Source: Klebsiella sp. WP3-W18-ESBL-02
Lineage (GTDB): Bacteria; Pseudomonadota; Gammaproteobacteria; Enterobacterales; Enterobacteriaceae
Direction: 5' to 3'
Length of the DNA: 64,000 bases
Assembly: GCF_014168815.1 (NCBI RefSeq)
Contig: NZ_AP021972.1
Location: forward strand, 2,666,001-2,730,000
A model generated the notes under the pieces. It was not told the DNA's origin, ran no database searches, and saw only the letters and a list, made by a program, of their open reading frames with translations. The translations under genes were made by a program, and so were the position numbers. Below, one piece after another: positions 7,941 through 16,316 of the stretch (position 1 is the first letter of the stretch; each line of letters begins with the position of its first letter).

Positions 7941-8941
7941 TAGTCATCCTTCGGTTTCATCAGTGTCGACGCAGCAGCTCGCGTCAAAAATTTACCCTGA
8001 AGCAGCAACAGCAGCGTTTTAATCAGCAGCAGGCCGATCACGATATTCGTGAAGATAAACAGCGGCAGCGCCAGGTAGTGGAAAAAGCCGGAGCCGCTGG
8101 CATGCCCGAGATGCAGCCCGGTAGAGGCCAGCGCGGAGATACCGAACGAGAAGCTCCAGAACGAGGCGTTGAACGCCTGGCGCAGATACCACGGCATCAA
8201 ACGCAGCATAAACAGCAGCTGAAGCAGCCCATAGCCAAACAGCATTTTGGCGAACACGTCCGCGTGGCCGCCGTTGACGCTCAGCCATGCGTTACAGGCC
8301 ACCAGCGCGGGGGCCAGCTGAATGCCGAGCGAAGTACGCAGCGGAATCGATAGCGCGCCGCCGCTACGCAGGCGCTGTACAATCGCGGGTTCCAGCGTTA
8401 TCCAGGAAATCACCCCGGCCCCCAGGAACACCAGCCCGGCGTCGTTAAAGCCCAGAGCACCGCAGGCCATGGCGCTGATAAAGTTATTCGCCACCGTCGG
8501 CAGATACAGCCCCGGCGTGGTGGCGTCTGCCGGATGTTCACCGCGCCACAGCCCGGCGGTTTGCCGGGCAGCATAGCTCAGTTGAAGCACAACCCCGATG
8601 ATAAACAGCGCCAACGCCAGCGGCCGCAGCCACGGCGTTACGCCAATCGCGACCAGCATGGTGGTCGCCGGGAACAGGCTCACAAAGCTGCTGGCGATAG
8701 GATGGCGCATTTCCAGCCAGACGCTATACGGAAAGCGGACTGCGCGCACAATAAACGCCAGCGCCAGCAGCGCCCACATCACGATTGCCAGTATCACCAG
8801 CCCGTCGCCGATGGCGTGGCTCAGCGGCCAGATAGTGCTGGCGTAGCGCCAGGCGAAGCCCATCCCGATGGTGCCGAGAACCATGCCAAAATAGCCGGCG
8901 GGCAAATTCAGCACCTGGCGTTCGTCGTTTTTATTATGCAT
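7940..8941 (-). CDS. tehA: Dicarboxylate/tellurite-resistance transporter TehA
   Basis: 333 residues, about ten membrane helices, SLAC1/TehA family. It matches E. coli TehA, including LNLPAGYFGMVLGTIGMGFAWRYA and LPTVANNFISAMACGALG. Homotrimeric anion channel-like inner-membrane protein that confers tellurite resistance with TehB. No strong ribosome-binding site precedes the ATG; an AT-rich leader (about 50 bp) holds the promoter region. Confidence 0.94.
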   Translation of the reverse strand: MHNKNDERQVLNLPAGYFGMVLGTIGMGFAWRYASTIWPLSHAIGDGLVILAIVMWALLALAFIVRAVRFPYSVWLEMRHPIASSFVSLFPATTMLVAIGVTPWLRPLALALFIIGVVLQLSYAARQTAGLWRGEHPADATTPGLYLPTVANNFISAMACGALGFNDAGLVFLGAGVISWITLEPAIVQRLRSGGALSIPLRTSLGIQLAPALVACNAWLSVNGGHADVFAKMLFGYGLLQLLFMLRLMPWYLRQAFNASFWSFSFGISALASTGLHLGHASGSGFFHYLALPLFIFTNIVIGLLLIKTLLLLLQGKFLTRAAASTLMKPKDD

Positions 8942-8999
8942 TTTGTTTATTTATTCAAATTTATTTAAGTTGCATTTTAAATGATTCTTTAGCGCGGCG

Positions 9000-9629
9000 C
9001 TAGCGTGAAAAAGAAGTATAGATAAGCTTCACGCCCAGCAGCCCCAAAATGGTCGCCGAGACCCTGTCTACCGCCCCTTTCATACGCAGATAAACACGAC
9101 GCGGCTTCTCCGCCGACAGCAGCAGCGCCACCAGCGCGTACCAACCGGCGTCAATAACAAAGCTCATCAAGGGGATCAGGTAATAAAACACGGTAGGAAT
9201 ATGCGCGGGCAGCAGCGCAGTGAAAATTGAGGCAAAAACAATAGCCGTTTTCGGGTTGCTGAGCTGGGTGAACAGCCCATCGCGAAACGCCTTCCACAGT
9301 GAAATAGAGACCGTTTCTCCCCCCACGGCAATCGCCATCGGCTGACGTGCGCCGCGAAAAATTTTAATACCTATCCAGATAAGATAAGCACCGCCCGCCA
9401 GCTTCAGGCCGATAAACAGTTCCGGTACCGCATTCAGCACCTTTTGCAGCCCCAGCATCGCCATCAGCGCAAACGTCGCGGCCCCAGCCCCGGTGCCCAG
9501 CGCGGTCACCAGGCCGTGGGCGCGGGAGTGCACGACGGCCGTTCGCGCCACGTAGATAAAGCTGGGGCCGGGGCTCATTACCCCCATAATCAGCACAGCA
9601 GCAATGGCAAGCAGACTCGATAACAGCAT
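9000..9629 (-). CDS. LysE-family amino-acid exporter
   Basis: 209 residues, about six membrane segments, with the family signature GVMSPGPSFIYVARTA near residues 16-31 and LSNPKTAIVFASIFTALLP around 120-140. Inner-membrane exporter of the LysE/RhtB type. GGAG sits 7 bases before ATG 9629. It is the third gene after the PLP-dependent dehydratase and the YheO-like regulator on the same strand, suggesting export of an amino acid related to that dehydratase's substrate. Confidence 0.85.
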   Translation of the reverse strand: MLLSSLLAIAAVLIMGVMSPGPSFIYVARTAVVHSRAHGLVTALGTGAGAATFALMAMLGLQKVLNAVPELFIGLKLAGGAYLIWIGIKIFRGARQPMAIAVGGETVSISLWKAFRDGLFTQLSNPKTAIVFASIFTALLPAHIPTVFYYLIPLMSFVIDAGWYALVALLLSAEKPRRVYLRMKGAVDRVSATILGLLGVKLIYTSFSR

Positions 9630-9675
9630 ATTTTCTCCTGAAGATGGACGTTAGCTAAGGTAAACGGTCTTTCCG

Positions 9676-10305
9676 TTATACGGCATTTTTCTGTCTTGCA
9701 TAGAGATAAGCGGTAGCGCGCGAGATCCCAAGATGTTGGGCCACGGTGTCCATCGATTTACGTACTTCCAGCAGCCCTTCCTGACCCAGGGCCTGTATCA
9801 GCGCTTTGCGGTCGTCAACGCTCAGCGCTCGTGCGGTGGTCGCCCTTGTTGCCGCATAGCGGTCGATATAACGACGGATAGCCTCCAGGCCAGCAGGCTC
9901 AAGGTGCTCGACCAGGGGCGCGCTGGCCACTGCGGTAAACTGAGATAACGCGCTTTGCATACCGCGAAACAGCGTCATATCAACGTTAAGGCACAGTGCT
10001 GCGACGTATTCGCCATTGGCGTCTTTAATACCGATGGAGGTGCTTTTTACCGGGCGGCCATCGGCAAACTGATTGGCGTAATTCGCCACAATTTGCGGAA
10101 ATTCCGCCGATGCAATGCGCGCCAGCCCCATTTCCGTGGCCGGCTGCCCTACCGTTCTGCCGGATAAATTGTTGTGTATCGCCAGAATGGCGTGATCCGG
10201 GTGCGTAAGGTCGTGAACCACCACCTCACAAAAGGGTGACAACGTTGCGCTCACCCCTTTCGCGATGTTATCGAGCTGCCGGAGCAGCGTATTATCATCC
10301 TGCAT
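9676..10305 (-). CDS. YheO-type PAS/HTH transcriptional regulator
   Basis: 209 residues. The N-terminal YheO-like PAS domain (about 5-120) includes CEVVVHDLTHPDHAILAI. The C-terminal HTH (about 155-205) ends MDTVAQHLGISRATAYLYAR. Related to E. coli YheO and DauR-type regulators of amino-acid catabolism. ATG 10305 overlaps the TGA of the upstream dehydratase gene by one base (TGATG); a TTG at 10308 is also in frame. Coupling suggests that it senses the substrate of the dehydratase. Confidence 0.85.
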   Translation of the reverse strand: MQDDNTLLRQLDNIAKGVSATLSPFCEVVVHDLTHPDHAILAIHNNLSGRTVGQPATEMGLARIASAEFPQIVANYANQFADGRPVKSTSIGIKDANGEYVAALCLNVDMTLFRGMQSALSQFTAVASAPLVEHLEPAGLEAIRRYIDRYAATRATTARALSVDDRKALIQALGQEGLLEVRKSMDTVAQHLGISRATAYLYARQKNAV

Positions 10306-11285
10306 CAACTTTCCCTTTCACCGGCCAGAAAACGGGCATAGCGGTGGATATCCACATTACCGCCGCTGATAATCACACCGACCTTTTTGCCCCGCAGCGA
10401 GGATTTTCTTGCCCGCGCCGCGGCAAAGCCGAGGCATCCGGTCGGCTCGACGACCATTTTCATACGCTCGGCAAAAAACGTCATCGCCGCGATCAGCTCA
10501 TCATCACTCACGGTCAGAATATCCTCCACCGTATGCTGGATAATGGGAAACGTGTAGTGGCCCAGATGCTGAGTCTGTGCACCGTCGGCGATGGTTTTCG
10601 GCGTCTCAATGTGGACAATTTGACCGCTGCGCAGCGACTGCTGCCCATCATTGCCCGCCTCGGGCTCAACGCCGTAGATAGCGCACCGCGGCGAAAGATG
10701 CCGCGCGGCCAGCGCCGAACCCGACAGCAAACCGCCGCCGCCCAGGCACACAAACAGCGCGTCCAGCGGCCCCACGTCCTCAATCAGCTCTTTCGCCGCC
10801 GTGCCCTGACCGGCGATCACCTGCGGATGATCGTAAGGCGGAATCAGCGTCAGCCCCTCTTTTTGCGCCAGCTCACGGCCAATCTGCTCCCGGTCTTCGG
10901 TATAGCGATCGTAGGTCACAACGCGGCCACCGTAACCTTTAGTGGCCGCCACCTTGGCCGCCGGGGCATCGAGCGGCATGATGATCGTTGCCGGAATCGA
11001 CAGCAGCTTAGCCGCCAGCGCCACCGCCTGCGCATGGTTGCCAGAGGAAAAAGCCACGACGCCAGCGGCGCGCTGCTCGGGCGTAAACTGCAACAGCGCG
11101 TTCATCGCGCCGCGAAACTTAAACGCCCCCATACGCTGAAAATTCTCGCACTTGAAATACACTTCGGCACCAAAATCAGCGTTGACGGTGCGCGAGGTCA
11201 TCACCGGCGTACGGTGAGCATAGTTGGCAATACGTTCCGCCGCGGCGGCGACATCGCCATAGTCTGGTAATTTTCGTTCTGTCAT
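10305..11285 (-). CDS. PLP-dependent threonine/serine dehydratase-family enzyme, likely threo-3-hydroxyaspartate ammonia-lyase
   Basis: 326 residues, fold-type II PLP enzyme. The Schiff-base lysine is in GAFKFRGA (about Lys56). The phosphate-binding loop GGGGLLSG is near residue 180. The short length, without an ACT domain, and overall pattern resemble serine racemase and threo-3-hydroxy-L-aspartate dehydratases. The latter turn hydroxyaspartate into oxaloacetate and ammonia. It is first in a three-gene unit with a YheO-type regulator and a LysE exporter, inserted between tehA and ydcK relative to E. coli. Threonine or serine as substrate is not excluded. Confidence 0.8.
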   Translation of the reverse strand: MTERKLPDYGDVAAAAERIANYAHRTPVMTSRTVNADFGAEVYFKCENFQRMGAFKFRGAMNALLQFTPEQRAAGVVAFSSGNHAQAVALAAKLLSIPATIIMPLDAPAAKVAATKGYGGRVVTYDRYTEDREQIGRELAQKEGLTLIPPYDHPQVIAGQGTAAKELIEDVGPLDALFVCLGGGGLLSGSALAARHLSPRCAIYGVEPEAGNDGQQSLRSGQIVHIETPKTIADGAQTQHLGHYTFPIIQHTVEDILTVSDDELIAAMTFFAERMKMVVEPTGCLGFAAARARKSSLRGKKVGVIISGGNVDIHRYARFLAGERES

Positions 11286-11409
11286 TTTTTCACCACTAAT
11301 ACATTTAGTATTAATTAATATTTTTTGTATTATTCGTTATACGCCTCATCCCCGCTTATGCCCAGCGTAATTTGCTACATTTAAGGTATCCGCCAGGTCA
11401 GAGGCCACC

Positions 11410-12390
11410 ATGAAAAAGTACCGTCTCAGTGAGAATTCCCGTCGCGTGCAAATTGGCGAGCCTGGTGCTCGGGAGAGCGTACAGGTGTGGCAAATCATTG
11501 CCCTGCGTGATTTTGCCGATGTCGCCGCCGGCAGCCTGGGGGGGTGGATTGCGGATGAGCAGGCGTTAAGTCACGAAGGCGATTGCTGGATTTACGATGA
11601 AAATAGCCTCGTTTATGCGGGCGCAACCGTCGCCGGCAACGCGCGGCTGACGCAGATCTGCGAAGTCAGCCATCAGGCAGCCATTGGCGGCAACGTACGG
11701 GTATGTGCCAGTCGTATCAGCCACGGCGCGCGGCTGAGCGAGAACGTCATCGTTAAAGGGGCCAGGGTTCACGGCCACTGCCATCTGTTTGGCAGTGCCT
11801 ACATAGGCGAACAGTGCCAGATTGTCGGCGCGAAGGGCCTGACCGCTGACAGCGATCTGCCGCTGCAAATCTACGATCGCGCCCGTTTAACCGACTGCCG
11901 GGTTGTGCACCAGGCGCAAATCTACGGTGATGCGTCGCTGTGTCACGCCTTTATCGAACACCGGGCAGAGATCTATGACCGCGCACGGTTAGAGGGCAAT
12001 GAGGCGAACAACATCTGGGTGTGCGACTGCGCCAGGGTTTACGGCAACGCGCGTATCATCGCCGGACACGGTGAGGATGCGATCCCCACTCTTCGCTACA
12101 GTGCGCAGGTGGCAGAAAACGCGGTCATCGAGGGCAACTGCGTGCTGAAGCATCATGTCAGGGTCGGCGGAAATGCCCGGCTCCGCGGCGGGCCGATTCT
12201 GCTGGACGATCACGTCGTGATTCAGGGCGACGCGCGTATCGAGGGCGATGTGCTGATCGAGTATCACATTGATATTGGCGACAGCGTGGTGGTAGAAGCG
12301 CTGCCGGGTGAGGCCATCCACCTGCGCGGGCGTAAAGCGATTAGCGGCGCGCAGCGTATCACCCGCACCCCGCTGTTCGGTGCGCTATAA
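11410..12390 (+). CDS. ydcK: Left-handed beta-helix protein YdcK
   Basis: 326 residues made largely of hexapeptide repeats (for example VAGNAR, IGGNVR, IYDRAR, VYGNAR, VGGNAR), forming a left-handed beta-helix like acyltransferases. It matches E. coli YdcK in length and repeats. E. coli YdcK is called an uncharacterised acetyltransferase because of the fold only; no catalytic role is proven. The 3' end overlaps the convergent rimL gene by 6 bp. Confidence 0.92.
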   Translation: MKKYRLSENSRRVQIGEPGARESVQVWQIIALRDFADVAAGSLGGWIADEQALSHEGDCWIYDENSLVYAGATVAGNARLTQICEVSHQAAIGGNVRVCASRISHGARLSENVIVKGARVHGHCHLFGSAYIGEQCQIVGAKGLTADSDLPLQIYDRARLTDCRVVHQAQIYGDASLCHAFIEHRAEIYDRARLEGNEANNIWVCDCARVYGNARIIAGHGEDAIPTLRYSAQVAENAVIEGNCVLKHHVRVGGNARLRGGPILLDDHVVIQGDARIEGDVLIEYHIDIGDSVVVEALPGEAIHLRGRKAISGAQRITRTPLFGAL

Positions 12391-12936
12391 ATCAGACTGT
12401 TCGATAATTCGCGCGTAGAGGTTTTGATCGTAGAAGACATCGTTAAGAAACTCGGCCTGACGTAAACATCCTTCCAGCTGGAAACCGTTACGCTGTGCCA
12501 CCTGATTGCTGCGCAGATTATCAACCCGGCATTTGATCACGAAGCGGCGGATTTCGCCGCGGTCCACGTAATAGCGAATAAACGCCTGTAACGACGCCGA
12601 CAGAATCCCCTTACCCTGCGCGGCTTCATCGAGCCAGTAGCCGATATACCCGGTCTTATTCGACGGTTCAATCTGGTTAAATGACAGCACGCCCGCCATT
12701 TTGCCGTCGACAAAAATCAGAAACATTTTCGCGATGCCGCGCTGGTGCAGCATCATATTGCCCTGCACGTTCTGGCGGGTGTCCTGCTCGCTGTTCACAA
12801 ACTGCGGCCAGTTCAGCGTCTGCTGCAGCCAGTCACGGTTGCGCAGCACCATCTGGTGAAGATCGGTAATATGGCCTTCATTAACGGCCTGAAGGGTGAT
12901 GGCGTCCGATACCACGATCGTTTCAACGCGGGTCAT
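12385..12936 (-). CDS. rimL: Ribosomal protein bL12 serine N-acetyltransferase RimL
   Basis: 183 residues, GNAT fold. It matches E. coli RimL, which acetylates the N-terminus of L7/L12. Conserved stretches include LNWPQFVNSEQDTR, GYWLDEAAQGKGI (acetyl-CoA binding, about 97-109) and CRVDNLRSNQVAQRNGF. It directly follows opgD on the same strand with a 59-bp gap; E. coli has the small gene ydcH in that gap, and it is absent here. Confidence 0.94.
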   Translation of the reverse strand: MTRVETIVVSDAITLQAVNEGHITDLHQMVLRNRDWLQQTLNWPQFVNSEQDTRQNVQGNMMLHQRGIAKMFLIFVDGKMAGVLSFNQIEPSNKTGYIGYWLDEAAQGKGILSASLQAFIRYYVDRGEIRRFVIKCRVDNLRSNQVAQRNGFQLEGCLRQAEFLNDVFYDQNLYARIIEQSDL

Positions 12937-12995
12937 GTTAGGTTCTCACTCGGGAAGAAAACCCGGCCAGGCAAAGCTCGGCCGGGCCAGGGGCG

Positions 12996-14651
12996 TTATT
13001 TCATAATGCGGTCGTCAACGTACTGACGCTTATCTGGCGCTGGCGGGAAGTACTGATACAGCCAGGTTTCGCTGATCGCTTCGCCGCGGCAGCGCAGGAA
13101 CAGGCGCATATCCACCGGTTCGGTTGAATCGGAAGTCGGGTACCAGTCGAACAGAATCCGGTAACCGTCAAACGGTTCTACGTACAGGATTTCAACCTGT
13201 TTCGCCTCACCGCTGGACAGCGTGATCACCGGTTCAATCCCCTTCGGCGCGGCGGCTTTCAAATCACCGCCGACGAAATCAATGGCGAAACGACGGGACC
13301 ATTTGTCCGGGTAGTGTTCCCCCGGCGCCCAACCTTCCGGGAAGCTGCCCATCCCGGTACGCGTGGCCAGCACGCGCGCCAGCGGCGAACGAACCGGCGG
13401 CATCGCGCTCCAGTACAGGCGATAGCTAAAGTTGAGCTGGTCGCCCGCCTTCATCGGCTTTTCCGGCTGCCAGAAGCAGACGATGTTATCCAGCGTTTCG
13501 CCGGTAGTCGGAATTTCCATCAGACTGACGGCCCCTTTTCCCCACTGATTGCGCGGCTCAACCCACAGACTCGGGCGTTTGTTGTACCAGCCCATGACAT
13601 CCTGATAGTGGGTAAAGTCGCGATCCAGCTGCAGCAGACCAAAACCTTTCGGGTTTTTGTCCTGATAGGCGTTGAACTGCAGCTTCTGTGGGTTATTCAA
13701 CGGACGGCAGATCCACTCGCCGTTGCCCAACCACATCGCCAGACGGTCGGAGTCATGAATCTGTGGGTGGATGGTGTCACAGACGCGGCGCTCGTTATTA
13801 CCGCAGCTGAACATACTGGTCATCGGCGCGATACCTAACTGTTTGATATCTTTTCGCGCATAGAGGTGGTTTTCCACGTCCATGATCACCTGCGCCTTCT
13901 CGCAGTGCACGACGAATTTATACGCGCCGGTGATGCTGGCGCTGTCGAGCAGCGCATAGACGGTGAAGGTGGTATCGCCCGGTTTCGCGGTTTCAAACCA
14001 GAAGGAGGTAAAGTCAGGGAACTCTTCCAGCGAATCCGTGTAGGTGTCGATTGCCAGACCACGCGCGGAAAGACCGTACTGATAGGTGCTGTCTACGGCG
14101 CGGAAATAGCTTGCCCCCAGGAAAGCGACGATATCGCGGCGCGCCAGCTCCGGCGCTTTAAACACGCGGAACCCGGCAAAGCCGAGATCGGTTTGCCCTT
14201 CCAGCTGTTTCGTATCGACACCGGCGTCGTGATACTGGAACAGCTCAGGGCGGAAATGAATTTCACGCGCCTGCTGGCTGGCCGGATCGAGTGAGAACAT
14301 GCGCACGCGACGACGGAAACCCATTCCAACGTGGAAGAACTGGATATCCAGCTGGCGATCGTTGACGTTATTCCACAGAGAGTGCTGCGCATCGTACTGA
14401 ATGCTGTTGTAAGCCTGCGGCGTCAGGTTGGCCAGGGTTTCCGGCAGCGCGCGCGGCGCGCCAACCCAGGGCTGACGGGAAAGATCGTGGGCCATCGATT
14501 GCAGCACGCCGAAATCAAAGCGACGCGTCTGGCCGTCGGCAATATCGGACTCCTGCGCCAGCGCGGCCTGAGAGAAAAGCGATGCAAAACCGGAAGTACC
14601 GCACACGGCGGCAACAGCCATTGAAGATTTGAGAAAGTGTCTGCGGTTCAT
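12996..14651 (-). CDS. opgD: Periplasmic glucan biosynthesis protein OpgD (MdoD)
   Basis: 551 residues, the same length as E. coli OpgD. It begins with a Tat signal (MNRRHFLKSS, then a hydrophobic stretch to about residue 32 with an A-x-A site), so the folded protein is exported to the periplasm. There it shapes osmoregulated periplasmic glucan backbones. Sequence identity to E. coli OpgD is high throughout (for example SLWVEPRNQWGKGAVSLMEIPTTGETLDNIVCFW). I took ATG 14651 because the upstream extension to 14690 is absent from the E. coli protein and would bury the twin-Arg motif. Confidence 0.95.
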   Translation of the reverse strand: MNRRHFLKSSMAVAAVCGTSGFASLFSQAALAQESDIADGQTRRFDFGVLQSMAHDLSRQPWVGAPRALPETLANLTPQAYNSIQYDAQHSLWNNVNDRQLDIQFFHVGMGFRRRVRMFSLDPASQQAREIHFRPELFQYHDAGVDTKQLEGQTDLGFAGFRVFKAPELARRDIVAFLGASYFRAVDSTYQYGLSARGLAIDTYTDSLEEFPDFTSFWFETAKPGDTTFTVYALLDSASITGAYKFVVHCEKAQVIMDVENHLYARKDIKQLGIAPMTSMFSCGNNERRVCDTIHPQIHDSDRLAMWLGNGEWICRPLNNPQKLQFNAYQDKNPKGFGLLQLDRDFTHYQDVMGWYNKRPSLWVEPRNQWGKGAVSLMEIPTTGETLDNIVCFWQPEKPMKAGDQLNFSYRLYWSAMPPVRSPLARVLATRTGMGSFPEGWAPGEHYPDKWSRRFAIDFVGGDLKAAAPKGIEPVITLSSGEAKQVEILYVEPFDGYRILFDWYPTSDSTEPVDMRLFLRCRGEAISETWLYQYFPPAPDKRQYVDDRIMK

Positions 14652-14766
14652 GCCTGGCAAAGCGTCCTTTTTATCATCGGAATGCAGCAAAAAAATGCGC
14701 GTGTTAACTGCCGCCCACTCTAGACAAAATTCACTGATAATCCAATTGGTCAGGCAATAAAATCTG

Positions 14767-16272
14767 CTAATCCAGGTTCACATGGTGTTTCATTACGCGT
14801 TTGAACAGCGCCAGTCGCGCGCGCATAAAGCGGTTTTCAACGCGAAATCCGGCGCGCTTATGCAGCCCAATGCGCAACAGGCGATCCCGGCCGCGCACCG
14901 CTGCAGGCCAACGTACCGGCCCCGCCAGCACAACGTGCGCGGCGCTGGCTTCACGCGCGAAGCGTACCCAGTAGTCGGCAACCTGCGCGGCGAAGGCCAG
15001 ATCGTCTTGCGTGGCATAGTCACAGGAGGGGGAAATGTGCCCTAACGTATCAAACACGTAAGGCACCTCGTTACCATGCCAGGCGCCGTGGGGATAAGTG
15101 GCGTGTTCAACCTCGGCAACATAGTCAAACCAGTAGCGCCAGCACGGTTGATTAATCCGCTGCTGCGCCTGCATCACAACGTAACCCAGGGTGGTAAAGG
15201 CCATGTCCCGGCACACCTCACGGCCTAGGGCTTCATCCGCCTTCACGCCCGGATACAGTAGCCGAATCAATCCCAGCCCCAGGCGGCGCTCGCGGCGTAG
15301 TTTTTGGATTTCACCGGCAAGATCGACGCCGAACACCGCCATAACGCTGGCTTCATCGCTATTGGAGCCAACCAGTACCGGCATCGCGTGCTGTTTACCG
15401 GCGAAGAACACGTCAAGCATCGGCTGCGGCAGCACCGCATCGCCCGCAATGGGCGCGGGGCCGGTGGTATGCGGCGCGGCTAGCGGCCAGAACGCCTCGG
15501 CGGGAATTTCACGCAGTCTGTCGGCGGACGCATTGGCGAGATTAAAATGTTCCGCCAGCCTTTCACCGCGAGCCAATGCGGCTTCACGCGGCACATCCGG
15601 CAACGTGTAGCCGCTCTGAATGATGGCTTTATGGAAGAGCCCTTCAGCTTTGGGTGAGGTCATCAGCGATAGCACGCTGCGGGCGCCAGCGGATTCGCCG
15701 AATAACGTGACGTTGTCACCGTCACCGCCGAACGCGGCGATATTCTCCTGTACCCAGCGCAGCGCGGCGATTTGATCGAGCAGGCCAAAATTATACAGCC
15801 GCTCGCCGTCTTCGCCTTCCAGCGCCGGATGCGCAAAAAAGCCCAGATGCCCAAGCCGGTAATTCAGGGTCACCACCACCGCGCCGCGTCTGGACAGCGC
15901 TTTACCGTCGTATGGCGGCAGCCCGCCAGAACCGATGGTAAATCCGCCGCCGTGCAGCCAGACCATCACCGGCAGCGGGCCGGAACGTTCTACGGGTGCC
16001 CAAACGTTGAGATAGAGACAATCTTCCGAGAAACGCCCCGGATCGCCGCCCCCCAGTTCCTGGCAGTATTCCCCATTTTGCCAACTGGCGGCAGAAAAAG
16101 TCTCGGCCGGGCGAACGCCCTGCCACGGCGCAACCGGCCGGGGCGCTCGCCAGCGAAGCGCCCCCACGGGCGGCGCGGCATAGGGAATACCGCACCACAC
16201 ATGAATATCGTCATCCACTCGTCCTGATAGCCATCCTTGACGGGTCTCTACGCGCGTTGCGGCATTCTGCAT
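14767..16272 (-). CDS. Type-B carboxylesterase/lipase family protein
   Basis: 501 residues, alpha/beta-hydrolase. The oxyanion-hole HGGG lies at about 107-110, the nucleophile elbow GESAGA has Ser about 194, and EDCLYLNVW near 83-91 is the carboxylesterase type-B signature. No signal peptide is visible, so it is probably cytoplasmic. It hydrolyses carboxylic esters; the natural substrate is unknown. It lies between ydcJ and opgD, 44 bp after ydcJ on the same strand, so it may be cotranscribed with ydcJ. Confidence 0.88.
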   Translation of the reverse strand: MQNAATRVETRQGWLSGRVDDDIHVWCGIPYAAPPVGALRWRAPRPVAPWQGVRPAETFSAASWQNGEYCQELGGGDPGRFSEDCLYLNVWAPVERSGPLPVMVWLHGGGFTIGSGGLPPYDGKALSRRGAVVVTLNYRLGHLGFFAHPALEGEDGERLYNFGLLDQIAALRWVQENIAAFGGDGDNVTLFGESAGARSVLSLMTSPKAEGLFHKAIIQSGYTLPDVPREAALARGERLAEHFNLANASADRLREIPAEAFWPLAAPHTTGPAPIAGDAVLPQPMLDVFFAGKQHAMPVLVGSNSDEASVMAVFGVDLAGEIQKLRRERRLGLGLIRLLYPGVKADEALGREVCRDMAFTTLGYVVMQAQQRINQPCWRYWFDYVAEVEHATYPHGAWHGNEVPYVFDTLGHISPSCDYATQDDLAFAAQVADYWVRFAREASAAHVVLAGPVRWPAAVRGRDRLLRIGLHKRAGFRVENRFMRARLALFKRVMKHHVNLD

Positions 16273-16316
16273 CGGTGTTCATCCTTTTTACATTATTCCT
16301 TTGCAGATTAACCGTT

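Noticed and set aside
10236..11270. 344-codon ORF antisense to the dehydratase gene
   Set aside because: Arg/His-rich antisense shadow covering nearly the whole of a recognisable PLP-enzyme gene.
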